Of a stretch of DNA of 42,069 bases, positions 25,348 through 33,388 are shown piece after piece. The stretch is from positions 1 through 42,069 of the forward strand of contig CALVJD010000039.1 in NCBI GenBank assembly GCA_944332005.1, read 5' to 3'. The stretch's first letter is position 1, and each line of letters starts with the position of its first letter. This DNA comes from an uncultured Bacilli bacterium (GTDB taxonomy: Bacteria > Bacillota_I > Bacilli_A > RF39 > UBA660). The notes below the pieces were generated by a model. The model was not told the DNA's origin and did no database searches. It was given only the letters and a program-made list of their open reading frames with translations. The position numbers were made by a program, and so were the translations under genes.

Positions 25348-25359
25348 TATTTTCGTTTA

Positions 25360-26139
25360 TTAATCTTGGTCAAGTTGTTTCAAGTAGTTTTGTTCTTTTT
25401 TTGAAAATGGGTAACGATCAGCGACATCTAGTTCTCTCCAAATGTTCCAAAGTCCTTTGGTTTGAATATTCGCTAAACGAGATAATTCCAAGGGACCATC
25501 TAATCCATAATGAAGGATGAGAGAAACACCTTTTTCGGTACTAAAAATTTGATCCAATTCTTCTCTTTTTCGTTCGTAAGATAGTGTTTTAAGCAAATCT
25601 TTTTTCTTTTTGATCGCTTCTTCTAATTCACAATCCAATTTAAAATTTAAAGTAGAAGCAAAACGAATCGCACGTAAAATACGTAAAGCATCTTCTTCTA
25701 AACGGTCCATGCTATTTCCTACCGTTCGAATGATCTTATGGTCCATATCCTTTCTCGCTCCCAATAAATCGACATAATTACCATTCCAATCGATACATAA
25801 AGTATTCATGATAAAATCTCTTCGTATGAGATCTTCTTCTAAAGTATCGACAAATTCGATTCTTCTTGGAATACGATGATGCTCGTAATTATATTCCTTA
25901 CGAAAAGTGGTAATTTCATAATGATTATGATGAATCTTTAAACGTACTGCTCCATAAGAAGCAAATGATAAATCCGCTTCCGGATAAATTCTAGCGATTT
26001 CTTCTGGTGTCGCTTTCGTACAAATATCGAAGTCTTCACTCTCCAATCCCAGATAATGATCGCGGGGATAACCCCCTACCAGATAAGCTTCATATCCATA
26101 TTTTTTTAGTGTTTGAAGAACTTGCAATGCTTCTTTCAT
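25360..26139 (-). CDS. Short CCA-adding/poly(A) polymerase-type nucleotidyltransferase
   Basis: A 259 aa class II tRNA nucleotidyltransferase. Head-domain motifs are complete: VGGYPRDHYLG with the metal-binding EDFDICT, RRDFIMNTL (motif B), EDALRILRAIRFAS (motif C/D) and ERKREELDQI (motif E). The usual family length is about 390-400 aa, so the body and tail domains that hold the tRNA elbow are missing or minimal. The coding frame runs straight to its stop with no sign of a frameshift. The likely role is tRNA 3'-end synthesis or repair; a partial activity (CC- or A-addition) cannot be excluded. It starts nine bp after the 454 aa gene. Confidence 0.85.
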   Translation of the reverse strand: MKEALQVLQTLKKYGYEAYLVGGYPRDHYLGLESEDFDICTKATPEEIARIYPEADLSFASYGAVRLKIHHNHYEITTFRKEYNYEHHRIPRRIEFVDTLEEDLIRRDFIMNTLCIDWNGNYVDLLGARKDMDHKIIRTVGNSMDRLEEDALRILRAIRFASTLNFKLDCELEEAIKKKKDLLKTLSYERKREELDQIFSTEKGVSLILHYGLDGPLELSRLANIQTKGLWNIWRELDVADRYPFSKKEQNYLKQLDQD

Positions 26140-26148
26140 AGTTCCTCC

Positions 26149-27513
26149 TTATATTTGTGGATTCAAAAAGGCAATATTTTGATAGAGTTCTGTAAAAGGA
26201 TATGGTAAATCCGCCACAGTTCCAAACAGGAACAGAATATGATCAGATGACAACATCAAATATTCATCTTGTACAATTCCTCCAACTTGAAAAGAAATAC
26301 CAATGAGTTCTAACAATTCCAACGAAACTTCTCGATTTAAAATTGTCACATTTCTCTCTGTTAAAATCGTTTGATAAGAAGCAGGAATCTCCTCGATCGA
26401 TCTCACTACAATATAATAAGATTCTTGGTATTTGGTGATAATTTGATCCCATAGATTGGCAAATGCTTCTTCACTATAACCACTACTGACAGGATTCGTT
26501 ATGGTCACAATAAGATATGGTCGATCCAGTTCTTCCCATTCTTCTAGTCCTTCTACGTTAAAATTAAGATAACTAAGTACTCGATTTTTCGCTTCTTCCG
26601 ATAACTGTCCATACAATTCTGAAAAAAGACGTGTATCGATTCTATCCTTCAATTCAGCTTTCATTTGTTCATCTGATCCTAATACAAGCTCTGCATAAGG
26701 AAGTAAAAAGTGATGATTATCTAAATTGGTAGCTGCAAAAATCATCTTTTCATCATCGATCACATTCGCATCAGCTTTAGTTTTTCGAATGAGATCGAGA
26801 TCTTTTAAAAATTGCTTTTGAATCGTTAAGAAATGTTGATAATCTTCTCCTTGTAAAGTATTTTTATAACTCGTCATGCCATCACTCAAATAAGTAACCT
26901 CGTAACGGTGATTGCCTAGTCCTAAAGATGCCATAATAGAAAATTCTATCTGATAATAATCTTCACTTAGATAAAGATGGAAATAAGCATTCTCATCTTT
27001 CGCTAAGACATTTTTTACTTGTTCCGTTGCTTCTGATATTACGTTGTCTAGTGATGTCTCATCAATCTTATGCATCAATTTTAAATTAGAACGATTTTTA
27101 AGATTATCTTCTTGAAAAAAATCAGAACTTAAATACCATACATAAGCTTCATTCATATTGCTAGATAAGAAGATACTACTATAATAAGCGGACACTTCAC
27201 TACCAATAAAATAAAAATCGTAAGAAGTATCTTTCTCAACATCTTGAATCACCACTGTCTTTTTATGAACACCCGATACAATTTCATACGTACCAACTTC
27301 ATAAATGCCTGTTCCTTCTTCGTAGACTTCGCCATTAACAGTCACTTGATTTTCACTTTCTATTTTAAATGGTTTGGTATTACGATCTAAATAATAGATA
27401 GGATCCCCGTTGTAATCAACAATCTTAAAGTCACCTCTTTCTTGAATCGTAATAACCGCTACCATAACAAGTAAAATAACACTAATAATCATGATGAAAT
27501 GTTTTCTTTCCAT
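26149..27513 (-). CDS. Membrane-anchored protein, unknown (454 aa)
   Basis: An N-terminal membrane helix (about 6-24) is followed by a long extracytoplasmic part. Residues 30-100 look like a beta domain (VTVNGEVYEEGTGIYEVGTY); the rest is mixed alpha/beta (YFHLYLSEDYYQIEFSIMASLGL, RPYLIVTITNPVSSGYSEE, YYIVVRSIEEIPASYQTIL). The second half faintly recalls GT-B glycosyltransferases of the polysialyltransferase type, but no catalytic motif is clear and the location argues against it. The gene has a clear promoter and heads a unit with the CCA-type and 203 aa genes. Confidence 0.7.
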   Translation of the reverse strand: MERKHFIMIISVILLVMVAVITIQERGDFKIVDYNGDPIYYLDRNTKPFKIESENQVTVNGEVYEEGTGIYEVGTYEIVSGVHKKTVVIQDVEKDTSYDFYFIGSEVSAYYSSIFLSSNMNEAYVWYLSSDFFQEDNLKNRSNLKLMHKIDETSLDNVISEATEQVKNVLAKDENAYFHLYLSEDYYQIEFSIMASLGLGNHRYEVTYLSDGMTSYKNTLQGEDYQHFLTIQKQFLKDLDLIRKTKADANVIDDEKMIFAATNLDNHHFLLPYAELVLGSDEQMKAELKDRIDTRLFSELYGQLSEEAKNRVLSYLNFNVEGLEEWEELDRPYLIVTITNPVSSGYSEEAFANLWDQIITKYQESYYIVVRSIEEIPASYQTILTERNVTILNREVSLELLELIGISFQVGGIVQDEYLMLSSDHILFLFGTVADLPYPFTELYQNIAFLNPQI

Positions 27514-27543
27514 ATAACTACTCCCACTTTATTTTCTGTTTTT

Positions 27544-27572
27544 ATTATACTTTTATTTTAGAAGCAAGTCAA
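27544..27572 (-). promoter_or_regulatory. Sigma-A promoter of the 454 aa gene operon
   Basis: TTGACT (27567-27572), 17 bp, TATAAT (27544-27549). Confidence 0.8.
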
Positions 27573-27581
27573 TGTAGGCAA

Positions 27582-27603
27582 AATAAAAAAGGCTTTCGCC
27601 TTT
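27582..27603 (-). terminator. Terminator of hup
   Basis: Minus-strand AAAGGC / GCCTTT with a GAAA tetraloop, then T-rich sequence, immediately after the HU stop codon. Confidence 0.9.
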
Positions 27604-27607
27604 CCTA

Positions 27608-27880
27608 TTAATTTAAAGCGTCTTTTAATTTAGATCCAGCTTTAACAGCAACAGCAATTCTTGCAGGAATTTTAACAGTTTCACCAGTTCTTGGATTACG
27701 TCCTTCTTTTGCTTCTTTCTTTTTAGCTGTAAAAGTACAGAATCCAGTTAACTTTACAGATCCTTCTTCTTTTAATCCTTTAATTACTCCACTCATCATA
27801 GCTTCTAAAGCTCTAGCTGAGTCAGCTTTCGTTAATCCTGTTTGTTCTGCAATATAATTTGTTAAATCTTGTTTTGTCAT
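27608..27880 (-). CDS. hup: DNA-binding protein HU
   Basis: A 90 aa histone-like protein that bends and compacts DNA as a dimer. The N-terminal helices (TKQDLTNYIAEQTGLTKADS) and the family signature GRNPRTGETVKIPA in the DNA-clasping beta arm (about 57-70) are present. It is preceded by a strong GGGAGG ribosome site, a leader with a small hairpin and a sigma-A promoter. It is monocistronic. The position upstream of spoIVA and der on the same strand in the map parallels Bacillus hbs. Confidence 0.97.
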   Translation of the reverse strand: MTKQDLTNYIAEQTGLTKADSARALEAMMSGVIKGLKEEGSVKLTGFCTFTAKKKEAKEGRNPRTGETVKIPARIAVAVKAGSKLKDALN

Positions 27881-27902
27881 TCTATGTTACCTCCCAATTT
27901 TT

Positions 27903-27918
27903 AATAAGCTCTTTAGCT
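27903..27918 (-). other. Small hairpin in the hup leader
   Basis: TAAGCT AAAG AGCTTA lies between the promoter and ribosome site of hup. Its function is unknown; it may stabilise the mRNA. Confidence 0.4.
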
Positions 27919-27927
27919 TACACATAC

Positions 27928-27956
27928 AGAATATCATCTTTTTTTAGGAAAAGCAA
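27928..27956 (-). promoter_or_regulatory. Promoter of hup
   Basis: TTGCTT (27951-27956), 17 bp, TATTCT (27928-27933), giving a leader of about 40 bases. Confidence 0.6.
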
Positions 27957-28006
27957 TATTTTTCTTTGATTTTTCAAACTTTTTTCTAAAAAAAGAGACT
28001 ACTCAT

Positions 28007-28861
28007 CTAAGTTAAATCCACAACTGTAATTCCCATTGCAAATAAATCATTAAAATAATGAAAGAAACCACTACTATAGCTAAGTTTAATAATCGCACTG
28101 TTCACGATGATAGTCGTTTTCTCTTTTACCATCTTTCCTCTTACTTTCTTTGGAAACAATCCTTTAGAAGGTGTAATAATTCCTTTCGTTCCACGATACC
28201 ATTCAGGCATCAATCCATTATGAGTATGACCAGATAAAATCAGATCAAATTGATGAATTGGTGTATTACGATAATATTGATCTCGCGTCAGATTGATTGG
28301 ACTATGAAGAAGTAAAATCGAATAACGATCTTTTTTTAAAATAGGAATATGTTCATTACTATCTTGAACAAAAAGACGTAATTGTTCTTCCTTATCTTTA
28401 CTTTTATAATAAGTAAATGGTGGATTATATCCATAAAAGTAAATATGATCTAGTTCTACTCCTTCAGAATCTAAGAAATAAAGATTTGACATTTTTTTTA
28501 AAGCTTGAATCCACTCAGGATAATAGGCCTCTACCCAATCTTCTTTTTTGGATTGATTTCTAACCGGTTTCATTTCTTCTAAATCATGATTTCCCAATGT
28601 CATAATAACAGGTGCCAAATGCGTTAACTCTTTTAAAAAATGATAAAATGGCTTCATATCCGCTTTCACACTCACATCGACACGATCTAATAAATCACCA
28701 GGAATACAAATATAATCCGGTTCCAATGGTTTTATTTTCGATAAAATCATAGAAAAACGTTCTCTTTTATACTTCATATGATAGTGAATATCTGCTATCA
28801 TAACAATGCGTTTTTTTTGGTTAGTACCAGTTACTTGATAATTCGTAATTGCCGTTCTCAT
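28007..28861 (-). CDS. Calcineurin-type metallophosphoesterase
   Basis: A 284 aa hydrolase of the YkuE/YaeI-like group. Metal-binding motifs appear in order: ADIHYH (about 23-28), PGDLLDR (about 54-60), GNHDLEE (about 93-99), LLHSP (about 188) and SGHTHNG (about 213-219). Related proteins act on phospholipids such as UDP-sugar lipid intermediates or on nucleotides; the substrate here is unknown. No signal peptide is obvious. A sigma-A promoter and GGGGTG ribosome site precede the start. Confidence 0.88.
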   Translation of the reverse strand: MRTAITNYQVTGTNQKKRIVMIADIHYHMKYKRERFSMILSKIKPLEPDYICIPGDLLDRVDVSVKADMKPFYHFLKELTHLAPVIMTLGNHDLEEMKPVRNQSKKEDWVEAYYPEWIQALKKMSNLYFLDSEGVELDHIYFYGYNPPFTYYKSKDKEEQLRLFVQDSNEHIPILKKDRYSILLLHSPINLTRDQYYRNTPIHQFDLILSGHTHNGLMPEWYRGTKGIITPSKGLFPKKVRGKMVKEKTTIIVNSAIIKLSYSSGFFHYFNDLFAMGITVVDLT

Positions 28862-28883
28862 ACGTCACCCCTAGTCTTTCTTC

Positions 28884-28912
28884 ATTATATATAAGAAATG
28901 GGAAGATAGCAA
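28884..28912 (-). promoter_or_regulatory. Promoter of the metallophosphoesterase gene
   Basis: TTGCTA (28907-28912), 17 bp, TATAAT (28884-28889). Confidence 0.75.
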
Positions 28913-28938
28913 GAAAGAAAGTGAAAATTCACTTTCTT
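28911..28938 (-). terminator. Terminator of spoIVA
   Basis: Arms AAGAAAGTGAA / TTCACTTTCTT pair directly after the spoIVA stop, followed on the minus strand by TTTCTTGC. It touches the next gene's -35 box. Confidence 0.6.
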
Positions 28939-28939
28939 G

Positions 28940-30409
28940 TTATAAAACGATAGCAAATAAATTCCCAGAGCCTTTGTTGACAAGCTTTGACAATGTTTGT
29001 TGTAATTTATATCTTACGTTTTCTGGAAGTAATGAAAGCTTAGCTTGAATTCCTTCTTGTACGATAACATCTAAACTACGTCCAAAAATTTCACTCTTCC
29101 AAATATTTTCATTATCATTATCTTTCATAAGATAATTAATCAATTCTTTACTTTGTAATTCTGATCCGATAATAGGTTCAAACGTACTTTCGACATCGAC
29201 ACGAATCATATGAATAGATGGTGCGACAGCTTTCAATTTGATACCATAACGACTTCCTTGTTTAATGATCTCTGGTGTATCCAACTTCATATCAGACAAA
29301 GTTGGACTAGCAACTCCATAACCAGTTTGTTTTACCATCTTAAGTGCACCCTTGATTTGATCATATTCGCATTTTGCTTCGTTGTAATCTTGGAATAATG
29401 TTAGAAGTGCGGCTTTGCTTGTCACATCCACTCCGATGATATCTTTTAAAATTTGATTATAAAGTTCGTTTGGTGCTTGTAATGTTACCGTTACTTCACC
29501 AGTAGAAGTATCGACATTTGATAAATAGGATTTACTAATATATTCACAATCATTAAAATGCTGATTGATGGTATCAATGTCGCGTAACTTGTCAATTTCG
29601 ACAACACTTTCGCGAATCTTTTCGATATAAACTTTTTTCAACCAATGATTTGGACTCAAACAAGCGATCCATTCTGGCATATCAACTTTTACTTCTAGAA
29701 CTGGGAATTCATATAAAGCTTCTCTTAAAATATTGTAAATATCTCGTTCGTTCATATTTTCCACACTGATCGGCAATACCGGAACTTGATATTCTTCGTG
29801 TAACTTCTCAGCCATTCGTTCTGTTTCTGGTAACATTGGATGTGTCGAATTCAAAACGACAATAAATGGTTTCCCAATCTCTTTTAATTCGTTTACGACT
29901 CTCGATTCAGCTTCGACATAATCACTTCTCGTAAGTTCGCCAATCGATCCATCGGTCGTTACCACAATTCCAATTGTCGAATGATCCTTAATAACCTTTT
30001 CTGTTCCTACCTCAGCAGCTTCGATAAATGGTATTTCTTCATCATACCAAGGGGTCTTTACCATCCTTGGTCCATTTTCATCTTCATAACCTTTGGCATT
30101 GGGAATCACATAACCAACACAATCGATCAATTTGACATTCGTCTCAATTTCATCAATCTTAATTTTGGCGGCATTACTTGGAACAAATTTTGGTTCCGTC
30201 GTCATAATCGTCTTTCCTTGAGCACTTTGTGGTATTTCATCAAGCGCTCTTTTTCGTTCGTATTCATCTTCAATATTAGGGACGACAAGATTCTCAATTA
30301 CTTTTTTTATGAAAGTTGATTTTCCTGTACGAACTGCCCCTACTACTCCTAAATAAATATCGCCACCGGTTCTTTCGGTGATGCTTTTAATGATATCTAT
30401 CTTTTCCAT
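28940..30409 (-). CDS. spoIVA: Stage IV sporulation protein A
   Basis: A 489 aa ATPase that polymerises around the forespore and forms the basement layer of the spore coat (Bacillus SpoIVA is 492 aa). The N-terminal P-loop GAVRTGKST (about 24-32) lies in a TRAFAC-like domain with DCVGYV and VVTTDGSIG. The middle domain and the C-terminal polymerisation and SpoVM-interacting region (ending GSGNLFAIVL) are complete. It is expected to be transcribed by sigma-E; a CATACATA element about 60 bp upstream resembles a sigma-E -10, but the -35 is unclear. The gene is strong evidence for sporulation. Confidence 0.98.
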   Translation of the reverse strand: MEKIDIIKSITERTGGDIYLGVVGAVRTGKSTFIKKVIENLVVPNIEDEYERKRALDEIPQSAQGKTIMTTEPKFVPSNAAKIKIDEIETNVKLIDCVGYVIPNAKGYEDENGPRMVKTPWYDEEIPFIEAAEVGTEKVIKDHSTIGIVVTTDGSIGELTRSDYVEAESRVVNELKEIGKPFIVVLNSTHPMLPETERMAEKLHEEYQVPVLPISVENMNERDIYNILREALYEFPVLEVKVDMPEWIACLSPNHWLKKVYIEKIRESVVEIDKLRDIDTINQHFNDCEYISKSYLSNVDTSTGEVTVTLQAPNELYNQILKDIIGVDVTSKAALLTLFQDYNEAKCEYDQIKGALKMVKQTGYGVASPTLSDMKLDTPEIIKQGSRYGIKLKAVAPSIHMIRVDVESTFEPIIGSELQSKELINYLMKDNDNENIWKSEIFGRSLDVIVQEGIQAKLSLLPENVRYKLQQTLSKLVNKGSGNLFAIVL

Positions 30410-30521
30410 ATAATCCCTACTTTCCTCGAATTCATTTAACTATATGATCAAAAAATTCAAGTTATGTATGATTTCTACTTTTAAAAAACAAAATTTTGTA
30501 TTTTTTCCAATCTAAAATAAT

Positions 30522-30551
30522 AAAAGAAAACAAAAGAAAGCATTCGCCTTC
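30522..30551 (-). terminator. Terminator of the 339 aa gene
   Basis: Minus-strand GAAGGC / GCTTTC (one G:T pair) with a four-base loop, then TTTTGTTTTCTTTT. Confidence 0.75.
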
Positions 30552-30554
30552 CCT

Positions 30555-31574
30555 TTAACTTTTAAATGTTTTCGATAATCTTTTTTCTTTTGTTGATGAC
30601 ATTTCTACTTCTTGTTGGTGAGCCTCACTACTAAAAAACATCATAGCAGCATATTCGTGCAAAATAGCAGAAAGCTCACAATTATTTTTTATTTCATCGG
30701 AAAGAAGAGAACTTTTTTTACAAAAATATATGACATAATCCGAAAAATAAGGATTATCGATATAACTTTCTAATCGATCATGGTATTGTTCTACCAGATA
30801 CTGACCAGTTATAATAGCAAGTGCATGACTATATTGATTATAAAAAAGTTTATCATCTTCGAAATCGTCATGTTTACATAGTTCTTGTTTCCAGTCTCGC
30901 ATGATATCATGTAATCGATAAGAAGGACTATCGAAATAAGGATACTGATATAAAATGGTCTGATATAACTGATCCATAAAAGCCGTTTTTTGAAATAATT
31001 CACTTCCAATTAAGAAATCAGATAATACATAAAACCAGTAATTTTGATTTGGTTTAATACTAGCTTCATGATTTAAATAAAAAGCATCTCCAATGCCTAA
31101 GTATACCAACGGATCTAACCGCAAATCTCTATCGGTAATCATCGATCTACGACGTTCTATTTCTTGTTCATAATCAACTTCCGAAATACTCTCTTGATGA
31201 TAAAATTCTCGTAAGTCTACTTGATTTGAAAATTCTATTCCGTAAAGATAAGAAAGTCGTTCAGATATTTGCAAATGAGGATGAAAACAATAACTATTTA
31301 CAATCGAAGAATCATGAAGTTGAAAACCATATTTTTGAAAAAATTGCTTTCTTATAAGTTCTATTTCATGCAGACAAGTTTGATCATGAAAAATATAAAT
31401 CACTCGATCTTTTAAAACTTCATTATCAACATACACATATATTTGATAAGTTCCAGCTATACTTAACGCATCATATTGTGCGATTGTCATAGAAAAAGAT
31501 CCCGGACATAATTTTTCCATATAATCAATTTCTTCATCTAACATATCCATTACATATTTTTCATCGTTTGTCAT
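30555..31574 (-). CDS. Unknown protein (339 aa) between spoIVA and spoVIF
   Basis: A soluble protein without signal peptide or membrane helix, rich in Tyr, His and acidic residues. A beta-rich N-terminal part (about 25-75: YQIYVYVDNEVLKDRVIYIF) is followed by a mostly helical region. No motif I know is present; HDQTCLHEIELI is not an HExxH. It has its own sigma-A promoter (31593-31621) and terminator, so it need not be part of the sporulation set despite lying between spoIVA and spoVIF. GGTGGGG precedes the ATG. Confidence 0.75.
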   Translation of the reverse strand: MTNDEKYVMDMLDEEIDYMEKLCPGSFSMTIAQYDALSIAGTYQIYVYVDNEVLKDRVIYIFHDQTCLHEIELIRKQFFQKYGFQLHDSSIVNSYCFHPHLQISERLSYLYGIEFSNQVDLREFYHQESISEVDYEQEIERRRSMITDRDLRLDPLVYLGIGDAFYLNHEASIKPNQNYWFYVLSDFLIGSELFQKTAFMDQLYQTILYQYPYFDSPSYRLHDIMRDWKQELCKHDDFEDDKLFYNQYSHALAIITGQYLVEQYHDRLESYIDNPYFSDYVIYFCKKSSLLSDEIKNNCELSAILHEYAAMMFFSSEAHQQEVEMSSTKEKRLSKTFKS

Positions 31575-31592
31575 TTACCCCACCTTGTCATT

Positions 31593-31621
31593 ATTGTACT
31601 AAAAGAAAATTTTAAAAACAA
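31593..31621 (-). promoter_or_regulatory. Promoter of the 339 aa gene
   Basis: TTGTTT (31616-31621), 17 bp, TACAAT (31593-31598). Confidence 0.65.
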
Positions 31622-31626
31622 GAGTT

Positions 31627-31872
31627 CTAAAACATTTTATCAATATTTTTTGGAACCTTATCATTGACAATAGCTGCTACAATTTTATCTTCTTTTTCTT
31701 TTGAAACCTCTTTTCCAGTCATCTTTCCTAATTCTTGAATCACTTCACGAAGTGTTCCTTCATTTTTTAAATCATTTTGCTGTAACTTCTTAGCCAAGTC
31801 CATAATCGTATCCTTTCCTACATTGGTTTTCTTTTCTATTTTATTAAAAAAATGGTCACTAAAATTAAACAT
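31627..31872 (-). CDS. spoVIF: Stage VI sporulation protein F
   Basis: An 81 aa protein matching SpoVIF (YjcC) of Bacillus, a forespore-coat factor affecting GerE-dependent coat genes and spore resistance. Conserved parts are the N-terminal FFNKIEKKTNVGKDTIMDLA and the central VSKEKEDKIVAAIVNDKVP, ending DKMF. The start at ATG 31872 follows AGGAGG by seven bases; the longer frame up to 32040 has no ribosome site and overlaps der. A sigma-K/E-like promoter lies just upstream. Confidence 0.92.
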   Translation of the reverse strand: MFNFSDHFFNKIEKKTNVGKDTIMDLAKKLQQNDLKNEGTLREVIQELGKMTGKEVSKEKEDKIVAAIVNDKVPKNIDKMF

Positions 31873-31890
31873 CTTAAACCCTCCTACTCT

Positions 31891-31917
31891 TAGTGTATGA
31901 ATTTGAGAAAAAAGAGT
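31891..31917 (-). promoter_or_regulatory. Sporulation (sigma-K or sigma-E type) promoter of spoVIF
   Basis: On the minus strand CATACACTA (31891-31899) fits the sigma-K -10 CATAnnnTA and the sigma-E CATACAmT; an AC at 31916-31917 is 16 bp upstream, as in sigma-K -35 regions. No sigma-A boxes are seen here. Bacillus spoVIF is a mother-cell gene, which agrees. Confidence 0.6.
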
Positions 31918-31921
31918 TATC

Positions 31922-31961
31922 AAAAAAAGACTATTAACAACATTTACTTTGTCAACAGTCT
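31922..31961 (-). terminator. Terminator of der
   Basis: A 12 bp stem AGACTGTTGACA / TGTTAATAGTCT (two wobble pairs) with a ten-base loop, then T7 on the minus strand. Confidence 0.85.
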
Positions 31962-31969
31962 GAAAAAGG

Positions 31970-33289
31970 TTATAGTTCTTCTTCTCCTTTATTTTTAAAT
32001 TGCAAAACGATCGGTGTTCCTTCAAAATCAAAGGATTCACGCAATTTATTTTCCAAGTATCGTTCGTAAGAGAAATGAATTAATCCTTTACTATTCACTT
32101 GAATATGAAACGTTGGAGGTTTGATCCCTACTTGTTTCGAAAAATAAATTTTTAAACGCTTTCCTTTATAAGTTGGAGGTAGATTCAGCGCATATGCATC
32201 TGTTATTACATCGTTTAATACATTTGTTTTAATTTCACGTTTACTATTCTCATAAACACGTAAAATTTCAGGCATCAAAGTATGAATACGCTTTGTTGTC
32301 TTAGCAGATAAAAAGACAATCGGTGCATAAGTCATAAATTGAAAATGAGCACGAATATCATTCTTCCACTTTTTCATAGCCTCGTCTTTATCTTCGATAA
32401 CATCCCATTTATTAACAACAATCACAACCGCCTTACCAGCTTCTAAAGCATAACCAGCAATATGTTTATCATGTTCAATAATTCCTTCTTCAGCATTGAT
32501 CACAATAACACATACATCAGAACGATCAATAGCCTTTAAAGAGCGCAGCAAGCTATATTTTTCAATATTCTCATAGACTTTACCACGTTTACGCATCCCC
32601 GCTGTATCGATCACGACACATTCTTGTCCATGATAAGTAAATGGTGTGTCAATCGCATCACGAGTCGTACCCGCAACATCACTGACAATCACTTTATTCT
32701 CTCCTATAATCGCATTAACCAAACTACTTTTTCCAACATTCGGTCTTCCAATCACGCAAAATTTCAATATATTTTCATCATATTCTTCTTCTATTTTAGG
32801 GAAATCACGGGTAATTTGCTCCAATAAATCATAAATTCCCTCATTTTGTTCTCCCGAAACATTGATATAATCTTCAAAGCCTAATTCATAAAAATCATAT
32901 AGATGTTCACGACTTTCCTTACTATCCATTTTATTCATTGCCACAACGACTTTCTTATTTGCCTTTATTAGCATATCACGTACAACCAAGTCATTACTTG
33001 TAAGGCCCTCTTTCGCATCGACGACGAAAACGACGACATCCGCTTCTTCAATCGCAATTTCTGCCTGCATTTTTATTTCTTCGTTGAACGCATCGTTACC
33101 AAGATCGATACCCCCCGTATCAATCAAGTGAAAATGATAATCTCTAAATGTTACACTACCATATACACGATCCCTCGTAACTCCTGGAGTATCTTCGATA
33201 ATGGCAATCTTTTTTCCTACTAAACGATTAAAAATAGTCGATTTCCCCACATTAGGTCGACCAACTAGTGCGACAACTGGCTTCTTCAT
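31970..33289 (-). CDS. der: Ribosome assembly GTPase Der (EngA)
   Basis: A 439 aa essential GTPase for 50S subunit maturation. Two tandem GTPase domains are visible: G1 GRPNVGKST with DTPGV and NKMD (about 8-125), then G1 GRPNVGKSS, DVAGTTRDAIDTPF, DTAGMRKRGKV and NKWD (about 175-300). The C-terminal KH-like domain ends the protein (GTPIVLQFKNKGEEEL). ATG 33289 follows GAGGTG; the in-frame GTG at 33298 is part of that site. It is transcribed from its own extended -10 promoter. Confidence 0.97.
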   Translation of the reverse strand: MKKPVVALVGRPNVGKSTIFNRLVGKKIAIIEDTPGVTRDRVYGSVTFRDYHFHLIDTGGIDLGNDAFNEEIKMQAEIAIEEADVVVFVVDAKEGLTSNDLVVRDMLIKANKKVVVAMNKMDSKESREHLYDFYELGFEDYINVSGEQNEGIYDLLEQITRDFPKIEEEYDENILKFCVIGRPNVGKSSLVNAIIGENKVIVSDVAGTTRDAIDTPFTYHGQECVVIDTAGMRKRGKVYENIEKYSLLRSLKAIDRSDVCVIVINAEEGIIEHDKHIAGYALEAGKAVVIVVNKWDVIEDKDEAMKKWKNDIRAHFQFMTYAPIVFLSAKTTKRIHTLMPEILRVYENSKREIKTNVLNDVITDAYALNLPPTYKGKRLKIYFSKQVGIKPPTFHIQVNSKGLIHFSYERYLENKLRESFDFEGTPIVLQFKNKGEEEL

Positions 33290-33313
33290 AATATCCACCT
33301 CAATTTCTCAATT

Positions 33314-33319
33314 ATTATA
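33314..33319 (-). promoter_or_regulatory. Extended -10 promoter of der
   Basis: TGCTATAAT, 25 bp upstream of the start; the -35 (TTTAGT, 17 bp spacer) is poor. Confidence 0.55.
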
Positions 33320-33388
33320 GCATATATTTCTTTTTAACTAAAGAAAAATGAGAATATTTTTATTTCCTATAACATCCGTGACAATCTT

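Noticed and set aside
31627-32040. Long 137-codon start for spoVIF
   Set aside because: The extension overlaps der and its terminator and lacks a ribosome site; the family starts at MFNF.
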